Part shown: in pieces, positions 62,501 to 64,000 of the stretch
Numbering within the stretch: position 1 is the first letter of the stretch
How the letters are laid out: each line of letters starts with the position of its first letter
NCBI GenBank assembly: GCA_018266915.1
Contig: JAFDZM010000065.1
Span: 62,001 to 126,000 of the forward strand
Length of the DNA stretch: 64,000 nucleotides
Direction: 5' to 3'
Source: Bacteroidota bacterium
GTDB lineage: Bacteria; Bacteroidota; Bacteroidia; Sphingobacteriales; Sphingobacteriaceae
Translations under genes and position numbers: made by a program
Notes under the pieces: generated by a model
What the model was told of the DNA's origin: nothing
Seen by the model: the letters and a program-made list of their open reading frames with translations, nothing else
The model's database searches: none

Positions 62501-62799
62501 GGCACATTAAACTGGAACCTGCCCTGTATATCTGTCGCTCCGATCAGGCCAAGTTTTTTTATGGATACCGTTGCACCCGGAATTGGCTGCTTGTTTTCAT
62601 CAAGCACAACACCTTTAATAGGAGTTGCAGCCTCTGATAACTCTGATCTGGCAGGGGCATTCTCCCTGACAACCCCGCCCGCCGTTACTGCAGAAAACAG
62701 CAGCGCGGCGAACAAGAGCGTAAATGCAGCAGACTTTTGCCAAAGCCTCTGATAGAATCTTCGTTCGGTGAAGAATTTCTCTTTTAGAATTTGAATCAT
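59587..62799 (-). CDS. SusC-family TonB-dependent transporter (locus 3)
   Basis: A 1070-residue outer-membrane transporter with a long leader (hydrophobic about 22-42), carboxypeptidase-like domain (IKGVVLDENKQPIPGATVSI), plug start EVVVVGYGTQTKRDVTGSV and a full barrel ending TANF. It pairs with the SusD immediately downstream. The 80 bp between it and the FG-GAP gene upstream holds no TGTTA-type dyad, so transcription may begin further upstream. Confidence 0.95.
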   Translation of the reverse strand: MIQILKEKFFTERRFYQRLWQKSAAFTLLFAALLFSAVTAGGVVRENAPARSELSEAATPIKGVVLDENKQPIPGATVSIKKLGLIGATDIQGRFQFNVPPGEYDITVTYVGIKPIQKHIVVGDQAGEDIIIVVPASASTLNEVVVVGYGTQTKRDVTGSVVKVKGDDIKNLPVSNPATAIQGKAAGVDIVRSDGSPGSIPSIRVRGTGTVNNADPLIIIDGVPASGLNDVNSNDIASIEILKDASSSAIYGSRAANGVVIITTKNGNFNEKLKTSVNLYVGSNKPVKFIDMLTAPELDKLKIESYTNNGQAAPAIWNNPYYSVQRTDWQRALIGTGYVRNADVALRGGSASSIYSFSSNYYNETGMIPNSFFTRYNFRVNSEHKVTSRIKVGENILFSNTNSNAPDTRSTQAGLVWSAIRFNPAIPVTNPDGSWGTSQADNQLGDINNPVATAKTADAYNKVNRLLANGYAEIEILKGLKAKANYAYDMSYSDYYNFQVAMPDQTRGPSIATLSQGYANTSSFLEEYFLTYNKTIQKHAFTILGGYSAQLIKGNYVNAARSGYTDSDPDVRVLNFGSSASNNGNNYADQGLQSYFVRGNYAYDDKYLLTVTMRADGSSKFAPDKRWGYFPAFSLGWRISQEKFYTDAMKDIFSNLKLTGGWGQLGNQNISDFNYLSTLSYGSNYGYALGTTTALQNGAVITSLANPNIHWESTKETNIALEFTTLQDHLNGTVTYFNRNTSQMLIPYQLVETFGAQTNLPDDPGNISLPFQNIGEMNNHGVEIELDYHNKAGELRYSVGANASFLSNKVTKLYGADGSYLAGTSYGRENADISRTYEGQPISSFYGFKTNGLYQTQADIDNDPNIRNDPNKGNIRPGDVRFVDVNGDGVIDDKDRVNLGNPNPKFVFGFHGTLSFKNFDFSFSFAGQTGLKLYNADRLAGLDATQVFNWYAEQEGRWHGAGTSNSIPRLTSPGNNPNDNYRSSDLWVENGSYLSLKSVALGYTFTKKSIAGVQLPDIRLYVSSYNVLMITGYKGYTPELGYNGNNLQKGVDVAQYPSARNLTFGVTANF

Positions 62800-62879
62800 G
62801 GAGTTGAGTTTAGTTAGTGTTGTTTCAAAAGTTTAATTGTTAGGTTGTTCTATTCTGGTTCTGTGATTTTCCATTACAT

Positions 62880-64000
62880 TTAATTATTGCGCTTCAGCAC
62901 CTGTATTGCCCCATCACTTTTGGCGGCAATCAACAAATAGCTTCCATTTGCGCCGTTTACTTTTATCAGGTTCCTGACGTCGCCATCTATATTTAATCCC
63001 GTTTCTGCATATCCCAATGAAGAGTAGCCTGCTTTCCCGTTCTCTTTCAACACCACGCCAATACCTGCATCCAAAGGCCCGAATTGAACTCTGAAAGGAT
63101 AGAAGTTGCCCGCCAGCAGGATATCTTTATGACCGTCTTTTTGCAGATCATCCACCACTATACCGTTAACCATACTTGACTGGGCGGCTTTAGGCAATGC
63201 TTTCACATCCATCTTGCCATGACCGTTATTTTTCAGCACTACAGACGACAGCAAATTGATCTTGAAGACCTTGGCCGAGTCTAGTTTTCCCTGCGGGAAC
63301 AGATCAGATAATTGTGCATCGGCAAAATCGATGTAGCGGGCAAACTTCTTTTGCAGCCATGGCATCTGGTCCATCAGCTCGTCGCGGGTATTGTATGGGT
63401 AGCTTTTCCCCTGTATGAAGTAGCTTAGGATGGGAAACATCGTACCATCGTTATTAAAATCTGAGCAGGTGATGGTAATGGGTTCGGTCTGCGATGCTTT
63501 TAGTTGCGTATTGAGGCCGATATTGCCAACAATCAGATCAATATTTCCGTCACCATCCAGGTCGGCAGCATTTATCCTGCTCCACCAGCCGTTGGTGCCC
63601 GAAAGACCGTATTCATTTGTTTTGTTAACTAATACCCCTTTATGATTTTCAAAAACTGTGATAGGCATAAACTGCCCCACGACAACAAGATCGGGCCAGC
63701 CGTCTTTATTCAGATCGCACCAAACGGCATCCGTCACCATGCCCGGATTAGCCAGGGTGGCGTCCTTCTGCGATGCATCTATCTCGAATTGAATCTTACC
63801 CGGTTGACTGACATTTTTCAAAATATAGCTTGGCGGCGCCATCGGGAACATTCCTGGTTTAAACCTGCCCCCTATAAAAAGATCAGGCTTGCCATCGTGG
63901 TTAATATCTGCAGCCCTGGCACAGCTTGCGCTGATGGCATCCTTTGGTAAGGCGTTGGGTACTTCCTTAAAGTTGCCTTTCCCATCGTTTTCAAAAATCC
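62880..64000 (-). CDS. FG-GAP/VCBS repeat protein, N-terminus cut by window edge
   Basis: The frame is open from 64000 to the stop at 62880; the first internal ATG (63851) is not the start because 49 more in-frame codons precede it and include an FG-GAP loop (AADINHDGKPDLFIGGR). The visible 373 residues contain further loops (CDLNKDGWPDLVV, ADLDGDGNIDLIV, CSDFNNDGTMFPIL, DDLQKDGHKDILL). It resembles the C-terminal half of the lipoprotein at 51204. It is the first visible gene of locus 3, upstream of susC. Confidence 0.9.
   Translation of the reverse strand, partial: IFENDGKGNFKEVPNALPKDAISASCARAADINHDGKPDLFIGGRFKPGMFPMAPPSYILKNVSQPGKIQFEIDASQKDATLANPGMVTDAVWCDLNKDGWPDLVVVGQFMPITVFENHKGVLVNKTNEYGLSGTNGWWSRINAADLDGDGNIDLIVGNIGLNTQLKASQTEPITITCSDFNNDGTMFPILSYFIQGKSYPYNTRDELMDQMPWLQKKFARYIDFADAQLSDLFPQGKLDSAKVFKINLLSSVVLKNNGHGKMDVKALPKAAQSSMVNGIVVDDLQKDGHKDILLAGNFYPFRVQFGPLDAGIGVVLKENGKAGYSSLGYAETGLNIDGDVRNLIKVNGANGSYLLIAAKSDGAIQVLKRNN

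Noticed and set aside
62880..63851. ATG at 63851 as the start of the last gene
   Set aside because: The frame continues upstream with an FG-GAP loop to the window edge, so it is an internal methionine.

Overview
The window looks like a chromosomal segment of a plant- or soil-associated Bacteroidota, most like the Sphingobacteriaceae (Mucilaginibacter/Pedobacter-type). The evidence is three SusC/SusD pairs, a hybrid two-component regulator, TAnnTTTG-type -7 promoter boxes, few clear Shine-Dalgarno sites, and a zeaxanthin-type carotenoid operon. No tRNA, rRNA, CRISPR array or intact mobile element was seen.

Region 1 (1-6440): the end of a DUF3050 gene, then an operon of a MerR/B12-binding regulator, crtI, crtB, a small unknown gene, idi, crtZ and fused crtY. 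It ends in a decayed folE remnant and a terminator. The regulator keeps the W-x9-EH and E-x-H-x-x-G residues of the CarH photoreceptors, and a perfect inverted repeat overlaps its promoter.

Region 2 (6470-13872): a TolC/MFP/RND efflux operon with two small downstream genes, a Crp/Fnr regulator and a DUF983 gene. The efflux operon and the DUF983 gene each have a GTGA-N6-TCAC site at the same distance from a -7 box, suggesting one small regulon.

Region 3 (13930-16450): a frameshifted tyrosine-recombinase remnant, a GH18 chitinase and a dienelactone-hydrolase-like protein.

Region 4 (16600-33002, plus strand): a polysaccharide utilisation locus (PUL) with HTCS regulator, SusC/SusD, GH5 with a three-repeat ricin-type module, GH2, GH35 and galactokinase. 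It should release and phosphorylate galactose from a galactosylated plant glycan.

Region 5 (33015-48351, mostly minus strand): SusC/SusD, GH89, GH28, myo-inositol oxygenase (MIOX) and two GH51 arabinofuranosidases, with a divergent LacI regulator and an AraR-like regulator whose Nudix box is degenerate.

Region 6 (48519-64000): GH27, then on the minus strand an FG-GAP protein (cut by the window edge), SusC/SusD, a second MIOX, a second GH89, another FG-GAP protein and a PAP2-type phosphatase.

The most unusual theme is that GH89 alpha-N-acetylglucosaminidase and MIOX occur together twice, each time with SusC/SusD. In plants, alpha-GlcNAc and inositol meet in the head group of glycosyl inositol phosphoryl ceramides (GIPCs), often decorated with arabinose and galactose. 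My inference is that these loci harvest GIPC-derived inositol glycans; galactinol or pectin are alternatives. A recurrent dyad (TGTTA-N3-TAACA) occurs before genes of regions 4-6 and may link them to the AraR-like regulator.
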